Source of the DNA: Ulva prolifera
Taxonomy: Eukaryota > Chlorophyta > Ulvophyceae > Ulvales > Ulvaceae
Direction: 5' to 3'
DNA length: 64,000 nt
Assembly: GCA_023078555.1 (NCBI GenBank)
Contig: CM041201.1
Location: forward strand, 6,827,172-6,891,171
The position numbers and the translations under genes were made by a program. Positions 35,172-47,977 of this stretch are shown here, one piece after another. The notes beneath the pieces were generated by a model. That model worked only from the letters and a program-made list of their open reading frames with translations. It ran no database searches and was not told the origin of the DNA. Every line of letters begins with the position of its first letter. Positions within the stretch are counted from its first letter, which is position 1.

Positions 35172-36138
35172 TCACCCATAAGCTGCCAGGCCAATCATGA
35201 CCCGCAGCATAAGGCTGGTGCAGCACGGCACTACTAGTACACAGTTACACCTAGGAATATCACAATGATGAAGTGCTAAATGCACACTTCTGAGGTCTTG
35301 CGCCGGGTATCCAGGTGAAGCAGCGTGTGGCCTCATAGGAGCGAGAGCACCAGCAACATCATCATTGTTGGGATTGATGAATTCTCTATGCTCATCCAAA
35401 ACCGCAACTTCTTGAGCCGTCCTGATGCTTGGAGCCATTGGAGGGCTGGTGAAGAAGTTGTAATCGGCGGAGACTGGACTGCTCTCAGATAAGCTGCCTT
35501 CATAATCTACCAGATGAGCATCTGATGGCATTGCAAGCACAGATTGCTCTCCGTAGCTGGAGCGGGTTTGCAGCGGCTGTTGTGGCATGTGAAGTGCTTC
35601 AGAGGCAGGAAATGGGCGGTCTGCAGTCCAGTGAGGTTCCGGCTCAGTCGTTGCACGCAAGCTGAGGTCCTCAGACTGCACACTGGAGTATGCTGTGGAA
35701 GATCCAGTGACTGATGTCCTAGATGGACTGTTGCCTTGCTGAGAATGATACTTCTGATGTGGCAGCCACTTGGAACCACTGGATGCCAGCTGATGGCGAG
35801 CTGGGATAGGTCGGAGAGGGTCCATAGCAAAAACCACCTGTTCACCACTGTCTCGGAGACGCCACAGGCTCCCATAGTCTGGGTTCACATACCAGTGCTT
35901 GGCAGGTACGACCGCCCGAGGATTGGACAGAGCCTCGCTAAACTCATCAGGCTGAGGCAAGAAGGAGCTTGTATGCTTGGAGGCTGAGCGTACATCCGTC
36001 AAAGTGGTGCATTGCGACTCCCCCTGTTCATTGATCGTGTCTAGCTCACTTCCTACATCCGCGATGGCTGACTCTGGCATCCACTCATCGATTGGATGAG
36101 CATAACCATGTTCTGCACTGAGGGTACCTAAATCTTCG
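35172..36138 (-). CDS. uncharacterised Ser/Pro-rich protein, partial model
   Basis: I do not recognise this gene. One continuous frame of about 320 codons runs on the minus strand from an apparent acceptor (GCTTGCAG, 36139) to a stop at 35172. It is rich in Ser, Pro, Gln and Glu, with one more structured patch (KHWYVNPDYGSLWRL), and would be mostly disordered. The length of the open frame and its biased composition favour real coding. The last 40 codons (Cys-rich, hydrophobic) may be read-through into an intron, with further exons in 34.3-35.1 kb. A start codon upstream of 36138 was not identified. A regulatory protein is possible but unsupported. Confidence 0.4.
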
Positions 36139-36896
36139 CTGCAAGCACCATAGGCCCGTCACAACTTTGTGTTATCAGAACTTTGAGGCCTCTGCTGGTT
36201 GGAGATTGCAAGACAAATAGGTTCTAGTTGATCCGGACTGTCATCGCTGGCACACTAACGCAGCTGCAATGCGAATGCCTGAGGTCACCCCATGAAGCCG
36301 TCAAATTGGTCCTTCAGTCTCCCCCAAAATAGCGCACCCTTCGTTATGTATGCGATCGATGACGTGGTGATCGGACATGGTGGAAATGGCTTGCACTACG
36401 ACTGGCGTGGCTTCGAAACACGAGCACAACCATTTCCGCCCCATAACTCCACTTCTTTTCTTGAAAAGGCTATGAATGTAGGGGATTACAATGAAGATTA
36501 ATATGTCAGTTCGTCATCAAGGGGGGACCCAGACTCCACCGGGATCATAGTGTACTCTTCGGCATGGTGAAGTAAAGCGTGCAGACCGGACACATGCGAG
36601 GGCAAGTATAGACACATATGGTATACAAGAGTTTCGAGATTCTATAGGCGTACGTGCTCTTGTGAGATTTGCAATACCGGCCAGCGCGACCGTTCACAAG
36701 TCCGTTGGATCAGCAGTGCCACACATGCAGATCCAGACCATGTTACGTGCTACGTATCCCAAGATGTTTACACCGATCGAACAACATGGGACTTCTGGGG
36801 TGAAATTCAACGGTCGGAGCCTGAACCGTTGCAAGGCGTTGCACATCGCCCACGCGTATCGGCACTGCTCCTCGTTGCCGACAAACCGTGCTGCTG

Positions 36897-36976
36897 CTGC
36901 AGCGACCTCCTTATCGAGACCCCCCGCGGATGGGTCACGGCGTCATCCTTCGTACTTGGCGAACCGAGCATGACGG
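36897..36976 (+). repeat. inverted repeat, left arm
   Basis: About 80 bases whose reverse complement recurs at 38227-38308 with only about three substitutions in a 76-base core (about 96 percent), plus a CTG length difference at one edge. Confidence 0.85.
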
Positions 36977-38226
36977 CATGGCCTCGCGCGCAGTTTCGAC
37001 TCGCCATCACGGTGGCCCTGGCGCCGTGGCTGTGCGCTACAGAAATAATTAAAGTAACACGCAACGCAAACGATCCGTACTGCTATGCGGGTGTTGTCAG
37101 CGCCGCGCGACTGCATTGGTCGAGCAAATGCAACCCCGAGCCCTCAGCGGCGGAGCCTGCAGCCTGGAACGGCACGCTTTCAAACACAATGATATCCTGT
37201 AACCAGTTCGGGGTATCTTGACAGCTACTTATCTTTGCATGATTTTCTGCGTTGCGTGTGCTTTTCAGGGACCGTCGCACATGTACATTGCAGCCCCGCA
37301 GCCTTGCGTAGTCAAAGTCGATGCTTACCATCCATTGAACTTATCGTCACAAGACGATTGCTTGTTACGATTTCGCTAGATTCATCTTTGGGGGCATTGA
37401 ACCAAGCGGCATGCAGCATTACGTCTATGGTTGTGTTGCACTTTCTGGCCGGCGTGGGCTGCAAGACAAAGATTGATTGCTTGGCCAAGGCTTGTTTTCG
37501 CTTCTACGCAGCTCAGCAAGCGCAAATGCAGCCGTGATATGGCAGAGATTTTGCTTGCCAACTTCATAGTCTCATCGGCCATTGCAGCGAATAGTTGGCA
37601 TGAGCCATTGTTGCCCAACGTGTCAGTACCTCGAACAAGACGTGGTCACCAGCGGACATCACCCATGATATCAAAAACTAAAAGAGCAGCAATGATAACA
37701 AATTTCATGATGTTTCAGAGGCCATGTATATGTGGTCTCATGTTTCATGAAGCATGTACAATCTCGCGGCTGGAGTATCTCGCAGGCTGCGGCAATCGGT
37801 ATACAACAAGCCCCGTGTGATGCAGCAAGGATAACATGTATGAAGGCTTAATTCGATGTCGTATATCTGCCGATGCTGTCAGGTTTGAGGAAAGGCAACC
37901 GTTGCTGTTAGCACTAGCGCAACTATATCGAGATACTGCCGCTCATACGCAGCTATTCGCTAAACATTGGGCCGACGATAATTAAATCACACTTGAGTGT
38001 GTCTGGAGTATCTCACAGCTCTGTTGAAGAGCATACGCAGCCTGGAAGATGAGACAGCACATGCCGCTGCAAATAGCACGGCAACACAGCCTTCATTTAG
38101 TCAACTATGCAACGTCACATCCGCTATGAGCAACGTACTACTTGCTTGTGATTGCAGCCATGGCAAAGGCGCCCCCATGGGGCCCCAACGGGTTGTTGCC
38201 TGCGCGCTGTTGGCCCGACGGAGACA

Positions 38227-38308
38227 CCGTCATGCTCGGTTCGCCAAGTGCGAAGCATGACGCTGTGACCCATCCGCGGGGGGTCTCGATAAGGAGGTCG
38301 CTGCTGCA
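38227..38308 (-). repeat. inverted repeat, right arm
   Basis: Partner of 36897-36976, about 1.25 kb away. Read on its plus strand it encodes VMLGSPSAKHDAVTHPRG; the left arm read on the minus strand gives almost the same peptide, so both arms may come from one coding domain. Confidence 0.85.
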
Positions 38309-40181
38309 GCGCGCCGGGATCCCATGGGAGGAGTCCTCGGGATGGCTGCGCGCCGGATGAGGCCTCGTGACTCCGGGTTATGTGTCATGACGGTAGAGGT
38401 CGCATCCTCACACAGGCGCACTCGAGCCGAGTATGACGTAATGAGCATTGGCACGGAGCACGCAGTGTTGTATACAATTGTATAGCATAAGAACTAACAG
38501 ACGCTAAGGAAACTGGTTGAGGCGGCTCTGTGTTTATAAGGGCACAGTCGGAGAGGAAGGTTGCAACCGCAGGAACAGCTTAGGCACGCAACACATCCAA
38601 ATCTCACAACAGCGATACCCAACGCTGCAACCCGTGTATCGGTGTATTTATGCGCACTGTGCTTTTTCACAAAAGTTTACACATTTACGAAGTCGGACAG
38701 GCAGGTTGCACCGGAAAAGCAGCGAACAGCGGGTCAGCAAGTTTGCAACACACAAGAGCAGCATGCTGCGGCCGCAGCACTCAGCATCGTCGGCGCGCTA
38801 GGTGAGCGGGGTGTGTTAAACGATTGGACCACACTGCACACTCCCACGAGGACCATGTATTCGCTTCTTTCACCGCAAAAGTACAGATGGAGGACTAGCT
38901 CTGTGAATCGTTCGCAGTACCCATGGAGGAATTCAGGTCGGCATCGTTCGATCGAGGATTTGCGTTGAAGTCAAGGATAATGGACACATACTGTGCTGCA
39001 TAAGCACATAATGTATGCCATTCCTCCGCAAGGCTGCATGTTCTTCTGCAGCCCCAGCACAAGTTAGCCTGTGCCTGTCTCTGACCAAGTGAGGATAGCA
39101 CAGTGATGCGGAGCACGAAGAATATGTTTCGAAACATAGATTCGAAGTGGCGCCTCTGGTCAGACGCCGTGCTACAAGCCGGGCAAGCGATCCTGCGGCG
39201 CCAACCAAACATGCAGCCACAATGTTCACCTCTCGCTTGCAATACCAACAAATTTGTGCGATTGGGACCCTTCGCCCCAGAAAAACTGTCATTTGGTAGA
39301 ATAAGTCCTCTGACGGCCAGCGGCATCCAGTCCTATCAGGTCAATCGCACAGTTCATAATTCAGCTTCGTTACTGCGGGAAAATCCTCCATAATTGCCTG
39401 AGCGATCCTCTGATAATCAGAAAGGCTTTGCGGAGCTCCAGTAACAAGGTATGTCATGGGGCGCTTCCGCGTTGACCAATTCATGGTCTTAATCCACTCA
39501 TCATGTTACAGAAGGATCACTTCAGGTCGACGGTTGGTTCATCAAGCACCTATATTCCGCGGAAACCCGGCGCCAGTGCGTGTGTCTCACGTGAAATGTT
39601 TTGCCCGTTTGGGCATTATGTGTTCCGGTGGACACCCTCTTGTACTCGAGCCAGTGCACCGCACTGTCGCTCTGAGCGCACGTGTGTTCACCACAGATGT
39701 GCTTGATCCTGATGAACACGCGGCCTCCTTGGAAAACTAATAGAACTTGCTACAAGCAGCACTGAATCTGAACCGCAGCTTGCTTCGATGTAATCGTGGA
39801 AGTATCAAGTTGCTCGCAGGCCTCAAACAGCGCGCAATACAGCTACAGCACATCGTACATCACACTGCACAACCTGCACACAATTGAACGGTACCGTATC
39901 TTAATATTCTGCGAGAACTGTTAACGTGGGGCTCGTTTGATCAAAGGTGTAGACCGACGCATGCTGGGCATCGTGGCGCGCCAGCGCACCCCGTTCAGTG
40001 GTACAGCCTGCAGCTGCACAACTGCACAATGGGCGCGCGCAAGCAGACGTTCACGGTACAGATTGTACCACTTCTTACATCATTCTTATGTTAGATTTGA
40101 AAACACAGCACGAACTGCCCTGATGCGATCGCGCTGATATGTGCCGCTGCTGGTGTTTCTCAGCGGTGCTGTTCCTCCCAG

Positions 40182-41327
40182 GTCAGGAAAACAACTTCGC
40201 AGCATTCCGCCGGCCTCCGATGATCACATAGACAGCATTCTTCTTAGATCTGCTGATCTACATCACGATGTGTATGGAGATTTCCGACAGGCGGTGCTGA
40301 TAGATGGGTGTGGCGACAGGCCGTTCAGGCTGGATTGGCCACATGGAACAGTAGTGTTTTTGGTTGGCTCTGAAAAGCAGATTTCAGACAATACTTTTGC
40401 GTTCCCGGTACGCTTCATGTGAATATTTGGGCCCTTGGGTGGGTGACGCAGTTGCATGCTGTGTCAGTGGCTTTGAAACTGCGACATCGCTGTGAGTGCT
40501 GCTTCAAGTTTTAGTGACCCCGACGAGCTTATGTACTTCATGATTTTTTTTGTTTGTGGGCGCAGCACTCTTTCACGGCATGAAGTCGATTCGCAGCAAT
40601 TGGGGTGCCTGCCGAGATGTTGTGTTTACAGTCACTGTCACCGTCCATTGATGTACCTTGCAGGGTCCGATGAGCAATGGCTGCCTCTTGAGGCGAGTCA
40701 CTGTTGATGACTGGGAAAGCGGAAAGCTAGAGATGGCATTGATTGAGGCAGGCTTCCAGGCAGACAAGCTGAGTGTCTGGCTCCTCGAGGTCAGCACAGC
40801 AACACATCCGCAATTTCACGGAGATTGCATGAAAATCGTCATATATAAAGCTTGAGTTCCGGCTGCTTGTGTGCATGGGGTGTTCCTATGACGGGCATGT
40901 GGGAGGCTTACAATTGCTGTCGTGGTTTGATGCATCCCCAGTCGCATTGAAGCAACACGTATACACAGGATGCCATTCTGTTGCAATTCCCATCTGAATG
41001 AGTAGGTGCCCCTGTGAATGGGCTTTTACAATGCAGGTGGACGAAGGATGGCAACTCCAGGAACTGAATCAAGCCTCAGCCGAGGTAGCAAACAGTGCCG
41101 CCTTGGGGTCCTTGTTAGTCGGCGCTGCGGATCATCTTGATGAAGCTGAGGTCAGCAACAGCTTGGCTGCATGCGGATTCCTAGGTTCCGTACGACCACA
41201 GCCAGAGGATGGCTGTCGTTTTGTTGTCCAGCAGCAGCGGCCATCGCTGCTGCAAGAAGGGACTTACCACCGTCACGTCCAAGCAGCAGAAGAAGCGGAC
41301 GAGGATTTTTTGGGCAACTTTTCATAG
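40182..41327 (+). CDS. LCMT/PPM-like SAM methyltransferase, 5' end missing
   Basis: Resembles the leucine-carboxyl-methyltransferase-like (PPM) family of SAM-dependent methyltransferases, whose members methylate carboxyl or hydroxyl groups; the substrate here is unknown. Exons 40182-40407, 40664-40789 and 41037-41327 join in phase. Family features: QAVLIDGCGDRPFRLDWP (the GxGxDxRxxRLxWP-type SAM motif), then LLRRVTVDDWESGKLEMAL followed by FQADKLSVWLLE, then a C-terminal segment with ALGSLLVG and CGFLGSV. Usual motif positions such as an acidic residue after the Trp-Pro turn are altered, so the call is tentative. The start exon was not found; a transit-like frame at 39103 is a candidate. Confidence 0.5.
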
Positions 41328-42472
41328 CTGGTTATTTAGGACGCTGCCTCGGACCCCAGGAGGGTGCTCAGCCGACACCTTTGTTTGCCCAATTCGCAGC
41401 GAATTCAAAGGCTGGCATGTATGTCTAGCTGTTTCTTTTGAAACCTGTGCATGGGCTGATATTTGGTGTGCACCCTTTGTCTTGCCCAACACATCTTCGT
41501 GTGCGCTAGATCGACTTTTGATATCGGGTGTATATATATCAGGTGGGCAGCCGTGACCTCAGGGCCTGCCTGAAAGTGGTGTCGTTGAAACCATCAGCTG
41601 CATGTATCACCTGGGTTCTTGTTTGTTCCCTGTTCTGTGTATGCTCCGTGGAGAGGCACTTGCTTTGTCCACAAGCCGCTGATGCCTTCACGACGTGCCT
41701 TGCGCGCGCACCCGTCAGGGCAGTTCTAAACGTGCCCCTGCGGCAATATGCGCTCGGCATGTTTACACCGTTGCAGGCCTGATGCGGCAGTTGCTCGCAC
41801 GACGTGATCCTTACAATTTGTTTCTGCAATTGCGTGGACCGAACGTAGCCGAATATAGCGAACGTCCTTTTCGTTGTGATTGATGGCGTCGGTGGTGATG
41901 CTGGGGTATCGGGTGTTGATAATCGGCCGTCCCCTCTTTCGGAGTTGTCTCACGTTGTTGCTTTCCGTGGCGCCAGCCAGTTTGTACGGCAGTGCCTGTA
42001 TGTATACCTGAAGAGGTACCGGATTTCGGGTTCAGCAATCTTCATATGAATATGGCCATGTTCTCGAGTTTACATGCATATATGTAGCAGTGTAGCCATA
42101 TCCAATGTGACGTTGTCTTTTGCAATGCCAGCTGCATTTGTCACAGCAAATCCCTTGCAGCCACTGTATGCATGGGACGGGCGTCGTGTTGTTACCCACG
42201 TGTGTACCTGCAACCTGGAAGGTTAAGATTGGACAGCTAGGAGAAAAAAAGACACCTGCTCACAGCTCTTAGCACTACGAAATTCCAAAGTAGCTGCTCT
42301 CCTCGTTTTAGCCACAAGCAGCGATAAGGCACACTCAGGGACCAGTCCGATCGATGGGCAGCACAATTGCCAGCATGAGCGTATAGCCGGTGCAGATTGC
42401 AGTACAGTTAGGAAAGCAAGTGGCAACCTCTTGAAATACTGCTGCCCCGCTGTCTCTTGGCTGGGTACCGCG
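41328..42472. other. intergenic, no supported gene
   Basis: About 1.1 kb between two plus-strand genes. Frames on either strand carry no recognisable motif. It should contain the methyltransferase 3' region and the kinesin promoter. Confidence 0.4.
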
Positions 42473-45400
42473 ATGCAGCAGAACGGGCTGCATGAACGTT
42501 TGGACAGTGAACGTCGGCGCGAAAGCAACGACAATTTCAAGGTGTAGCTGTTTCTGGTTAATCATGGATCGATGCTAACAGAGCTACTTTTGAATTGGCT
42601 TGTTGGTGCTTAGGCACTCTCAAGCCGTGCTCAGCGTGGCACATCGTCCACTGCCAAAGAGCTCAATTGCCAGAAATGCGAACTCTGAGTGATCGTGCAT
42701 ATAATTAGTTGTGCTGTAGGGTGAATGTGTCGATAATCGCGAACTTCAGCTGTGCGCAGGTTGTTATTCGAGTACGGCCCCCAGTGGAGCGGGAGCTGAA
42801 TGACTACGAGCCATATCAGAACACCATCCAAGTAGGATCTGCGCAGAAAGAGATTACTATCTCTGAGACACTGAACACCCATGGAGCTTCTAAAGTCCCA
42901 GAGCCAATGTTGTATGCAACATATCGATTTACATTTGATCATGTGTTCGCCCAGAATGATGGCCAACAGCAGGTGTACCAGCTTGCCGCGCGGCCTGCGG
43001 TTGCATCGGTGCTGCAAGGCTATAATGCATCCATTATTGCATACGGGCAGACAGGAACCGGCAAGACCTATACGATGGAGGGTGTGTTTGGACATGAGGG
43101 AATTGTCCCTCGGGCAGTCCAGGACATCTTCCAGTCCATCGGTGAAGACTCCGACCCAAATAGCCAGTACCTTGTGAGGGTATCATACCTCCAGATTTAT
43201 AATGAAGTCATTTCAGATCTTCTGAAAACAGAGCGCTCCAATCTGAACATCAGGTGCTCATTCTTGTGCCAACAGTCAGGCACCTGCTTCCCCTAGCACA
43301 CAGCCTTATGAGCGGCCACAACATGGCCCGCAATTGCTGGTTCTTCAGGCTGCAACAATGCGTCATCATGCGATTATGTTTGCATGGCCCTGTCACAGAC
43401 AGCTAGACTGATTAACAATCTGGGAGGAATCTTTCTTGCCTTTCGACTTTGCAGCAGTTCCTGCTGCAGTGCTCCTAGCCTCTTGGTGTTTGCAATGTCT
43501 TCTCACAACAACCACTTTCCGACACTTGCTGCAGGGAAGATGCGAGACGCGGAGTGTACGTTGACAAACTGTCAGAGTGGGTGGTTCGAAATGAAATGGA
43601 ATTGCTAGAGCTCATGTGTGTTGGGTCCAAAAACAGGATGACTGGATCAACGAAGATGAATGATGTCTCATCACGCTCACACGCCATTTTCACAGTGACT
43701 GTGGAGCACTCTGTCACACATGGGCGTCAGGATGTCCAGGACCTGCAAAAAAGTGTGGCAACATCTAGGCAGATGGGCCTTGCAGCCGCGATGCCAGACA
43801 TGCCGCAGTCAATCAGGGTGAGGGTCTTCCTTTTGGGCTGCAGAGAGCCAATCCAATCGCTGATCCTGCTACGTCAACACGCATGATCACCGTCCGCAAT
43901 GCCAAGGAAGCTAACGTATCATCTTCTGAAATGCATGTTCTGCGCAGGTGGGAAAGCTCAACCTTGTTGACCTCGCTGGCTCAGAGCGTGTACACATTAC
44001 CGGGGCGACTGGGAAGCGTCTTGAGGAGAGCAAGAGCATCAATCAGAGCCTTTCAGCATTAGGAAACGTTATAGCTGCGCTCACGGACAAGCGGCCACGT
44101 GCACACATACCATACCGTGATAGCAAGCTCACCCGCATTTTGGAGGATTCGCTTGGGGGAAATTGCAAGACGACTATGATGTGCATGGTGTCACCAGCTC
44201 TTGATGCCTTTGCAGAGGGAGTGTCCACTCTCAAGTTTGCGAATCGTGCCAAGACCATCCGTAACCGTGCTGAGGTGAATGAAGATGCAGACCACAGGAC
44301 ATTGCTACGGAAGTATGAGAAGGAACTCAAGCGACTGCGATCTGAGTTACACCGACGTTCTGAGCAACTTGTGGACAAACGACACCTGTTACACGTGAGC
44401 ACCAGATCTTGGTGGTCTGTTTTACCAATGCTGATTTAGCATGGACCATGCCGCTGTCAGTGGGCTACATCTAATATGCTGTGACGTATCCTTGTATGTG
44501 CGCCTATACTGTACACCTGCATTAATGCGGTAGATGTTTGCAGCTGGACGAGCAACGACGGCAGGCCGAAGCTGACAAGCTTGCTGCTATCACAGAGCTT
44601 GAAAACCGCAGTCGCCAGTTCATGGTGGAAAAACGGGAAAAGAAAATGTTGGAGCAGAAGATTGCAGCACTCCAAGGTCAGCTCTTGAATGGCGGAGACA
44701 GTATGCAGGTCACACCTGCTGTCAGGTCCGGCAATCTTGCTGGCCTCATTGCTGCATGATAATTCCATCTGCAGGACCTCTGTGTGTCACTGTTAGATCA
44801 GAGATCGTGCAGGAAAATGCTTGATGAAGAGCAAAAGAAGATCAGGCAGGAGTACGAATCAAAGTTCCGAGACCTTGAAAAGGACCGTATGGCTGTACAG
44901 GACAAGAAAGCACAGGTGATCCATGACATACCTGCCGACTCTTTCAGCACTCAAGCAAATTCAGTCTGCTTGTTTGATTACTGCACCATTTGTTTTGCTG
45001 AAGCCTTCAAGCAGCGAACTGCATGTTGATGCCCATCACTATTGCGTGGCCGTCACACTTGCTGTGTGCACAGGTAGATGGGTACAAGGAACTGCTGCTG
45101 AAGCAGCGAGACATCATGATGGCCTTGACGAAACGCCTCAGCGAGCGTGATGAGCTGATTATGTCGTTACAGGAAGAACTTGACGCATATGATGCTGCAC
45201 AGCGGCGTCTGGAGGATGACCTTGACCACCGCACAGCCGAGATTATTGCCATGCGTAAAGCTGCAATTGAGGAGGTGTCCAACATGCTCATCCAATGATA
45301 CAGTCTGTTGTTGGTGGTTCTGAGCACGTCTTTCTTCTGCATCTTGTTGAAGCGGCACATACAATGCCAGATACCCTTGACTCTATACACTCACATGGGG

Positions 45401-46335
45401 TCAATGATGTGTGTACAGGTTGCCAAACCGGGAGCCAAGACAAAGCATTTGCAAGATGCATTGGGTGCATGGGGCACAGAGGGAGCAGATCTCATTGGGA
45501 GAGGCAACACGGGGGCATCTCCACGTATCGGGGCACATGGGCGACGTGCAGGTGCTGTGGAGGCGTGCTCATCGCCAGGGCGCAGCTCGAATGCGTCTCC
45601 TTCAGAGCTGGATGCAGGTGATGCACGACCGCCTCACATCAACAGGCCTAAACTTTGTGAAAATTTTGTTCCATCCACATGAATTGAACATTTGAACTAA
45701 AGCATAGGAATGCACGCGCAACAGCAACAGCTGCACATGTTTGTGTCACAGATGAAGAGTGGGGTTACTTCATGTAGGACCTGGTGCACATGAGAAGCTC
45801 GTAGACACGCGATTGGTGGAGGAAAAGCAGCGCTTGCTGCAAAAGGAGAACGATGTACTGCGGGAAGAGGTCGAGCGGCTGTCATCAGAACAAGGTGTGC
45901 GTGCGCATTGGGAATCATCCGATGTATGTGGTACTATGCATCATGAACATGACGACCCTACCGGGCATTGCTTCAAAGCCACACGGACAGTGTCCACGAC
46001 ATGCCATTGTACAGACATGTCGAAAGCACACTCACCGTCGACCAGCACACATCCAGCTATCACAGCATCCTTTAGAGTGATCTGGACATGCACAAGATGC
46101 TGCGTTTGTAGGCTCAAGGGGCCTGGCAGAAGGGAGTTTGCGTGAGAAGGTGGACGGTTATGAGCAGGAACGCCAAGCTCTCAAAGTCATAATTGATTCG
46201 AAGATGAAGCTGTATGTTGTCGAAATTATCAAATCTCTACACAAGCTCAACTTGGAAAAAGATTCCAAGGTTATGCGACAATCCAAAGCCCTGCAATTGT
46301 TGGTGGATTCCACGGTAAATGCCATGTCTCAGTAG
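42473..46335 (+). CDS. N-terminal-motor kinesin with coiled-coil stalk
   Basis: Microtubule motor. Exons 42473-42541, 42760-43253, 43535-43817, 43948-44394, 44544-44708, 44775-44915 and one from 45074 join in phase. Exon 1 ends NDNFK and exon 2 starts VVIRVRPP, together the classic motor start. Motor signatures: P-loop GQTGTGKT (119-126), [13 protein letters not shown] (switch I), LVDLAGSE (switch II), [13 protein letters not shown], and the motor end [10 protein letters not shown]. An acidic segment and coiled coils follow: [54 protein letters not shown]. Later pieces (about 45421-45660, 45787-45893, 46138-46335) give a Ser-rich stretch and a C-terminal helix ending NAMSQ; these last junctions are approximate. 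Subfamily not assigned. Between DQRS and the LxxxQRDI helix the spacing suggests an intact stalk. Confidence 0.9.
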
Positions 46336-46702
46336 CGATGTGCTCCAAAGAGGTCGTCCAGACCACTGTTCGTATTCAAATTGATTTCTTCCTTAATCAA
46401 GCGGATTTGTCTTCCCGTGCCGAAGGGTACTGTAAAGTATATATCTGAGGTCTCTGATGTGTAAAGCTGTGTGCGGAATAGCCAAGAAGTATTGCATGCG
46501 TCACGTCCTTTGACGCAGTAAAGTGGCTGAAGTGAGACCAGCATCTTGGCAGGCGCTGCGGTCCCCGAAAGGTGCATGTTGTTGACCGCCTTCGATTTCA
46601 TTCCTGATCGTGTTACTTGTGTCATGCCTGTAGATTAGGTACTGCAAGTTGCAGGAATCCCGCAGTGTGGCGTTCTGGTGGCGGACTCGCTGCACGTGTA
46701 AA
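46336..46702. other. intergenic spacer kinesin / OST48
   Basis: About 370 bases between two genes on the same strand, holding the kinesin 3' region and the OST48 promoter. No other feature seen. Confidence 0.4.
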
Positions 46703-47977
46703 ATGAAAGCCAATGCGCGATGTTGTACATGGGCCTTGCGTTTCCTGCTGGCTTTCGTACTGTCGCAGCATGTGGTGTGCGAAAAAGTCCTACTGCTGCT
46801 GTCCGATGACGGGCTGATGCGTTCACACAGCGTGTTCATAGATAGTTTGCACCAGGCTGGGCTCGACGTCGAAGCGAAGAAGATTTCGGATCCAAAGTTG
46901 CAGCTACAAAGTTGGGGAAACTGGCTGTATGACGGGATAGTAGTGATCGCCAAAGGATCTCACGAATTTGGAGGTTCTGTAGACAGTTCACTGCTGGTCG
47001 AGTTTATCGATGCGGGTGGCAACCTCTTCATATCGACCGATGAGAATCCGACGGTGTCAATCCGCGATGTTGCGTCACAACTCGGTGCTGACTTTGTTGA
47101 GCAGGGGGAAGCTGTCCGAGATTACATCTCTTTTTCCCATGGAATGGATCCATCCCACGTGCTGACCACATCTGTGTATCCCAGCAGTGTCATGACCGGC
47201 GCGTCGGGAGCCCCGATTTTATACAGAGGAGGAGCCCTCACAACATCACCAGATTCTGTTCTGGCAATGCATGCCCTGATGCCAGCACCGACAGCTGTTG
47301 TCAAATCGGCAGGCACACAGCTCGCCGGTTCAGACTTTGCTCTGGCCGTGACCATGCAAAGTCGTACAGATGCGCGATTCTGCATTGTCGCTTCCATTGA
47401 GATGTTGTCAGACGCTGCATTCACACAGAAGGTGGCTCCAGCGACTTCTGCCAACGGTGCCGGTGCCACTTCTGGCAATCAAGACTTGGCTGCTGCGCTC
47501 TTGCGATGGACAATGAAGCTTCAAGGAGTTTTGAAGTATGTAAATCTCCGACATCATCGGGTTGGCGAGACTTCCTCACCACCTGGCAATACTTACACAG
47601 TAAGTGATGACATCCTGCTGTCGCTGGATGTGCTTGAGCGGGATGGGGCTTCATGGCAGCCACATGTGTCTGACGCCCTTGTGGCTCAGTTTGTCATGCT
47701 GGACCCTTATATACGACAGGCAATGAAGCATGAAGGGCAGGGTGCCTACAGCTTGTCCGTCCGGGCACCAGATGTGTATGGTGTGTTCAAGTGGGTAATA
47801 GATTACAATGCGCCAGGATATACTTCAATGAAGCTTGAGGAGGTCACTCCAGTACGGCCCATGCGGCACGATCAATACCCCCGATTCATTTTACAGGCGT
47901 ATCCATACTACGTTACACTGTTGTCAGTGTCAGCAGCTTTCTTGATCACGGTGACAGTTCTGATGTTTCAGAAATAA
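46703..47977 (+). CDS. OST48: oligosaccharyltransferase 48 kDa subunit (OST48/WBP1)
   Basis: Subunit of the ER oligosaccharyltransferase that transfers glycans to Asn of nascent proteins. A single uninterrupted frame encodes 424 residues, the family length. A signal peptide (MKANARCCTWALRFLLAFVL, cleavage near HVVCE) precedes the luminal N domain KVLLLLSDDG. The GIFT-like region YDGIVVIAKGSHEFGG and GGNLFISTDEN follow. The C terminus has PRFILQAYPYYVTLLSVSA, a membrane helix and a short cytosolic end MFQK. The chosen ATG gives the signal peptide directly; an in-frame upstream start at 46649 would bury it. The absence of introns stands out among its intron-rich neighbours. Confidence 0.96.
   Translation: MKANARCCTWALRFLLAFVLSQHVVCEKVLLLLSDDGLMRSHSVFIDSLHQAGLDVEAKKISDPKLQLQSWGNWLYDGIVVIAKGSHEFGGSVDSSLLVEFIDAGGNLFISTDENPTVSIRDVASQLGADFVEQGEAVRDYISFSHGMDPSHVLTTSVYPSSVMTGASGAPILYRGGALTTSPDSVLAMHALMPAPTAVVKSAGTQLAGSDFALAVTMQSRTDARFCIVASIEMLSDAAFTQKVAPATSANGAGATSGNQDLAAALLRWTMKLQGVLKYVNLRHHRVGETSSPPGNTYTVSDDILLSLDVLERDGASWQPHVSDALVAQFVMLDPYIRQAMKHEGQGAYSLSVRAPDVYGVFKWVIDYNAPGYTSMKLEEVTPVRPMRHDQYPRFILQAYPYYVTLLSVSAAFLITVTVLMFQK

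Larger units (their letters stand above)
36139..40181. other. gene-poor region with an inverted repeat pair
   Basis: About 4 kb with no supported gene. It contains the 80-base inverted repeats at 36897-36976 and 38227-38308. A plus-strand frame at 39103-39393 (MFRNIDSKWRLWSDAVLQAG) could be a leader exon of the methyltransferase-like gene to the right, but the junction is not demonstrable. Confidence 0.4.
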
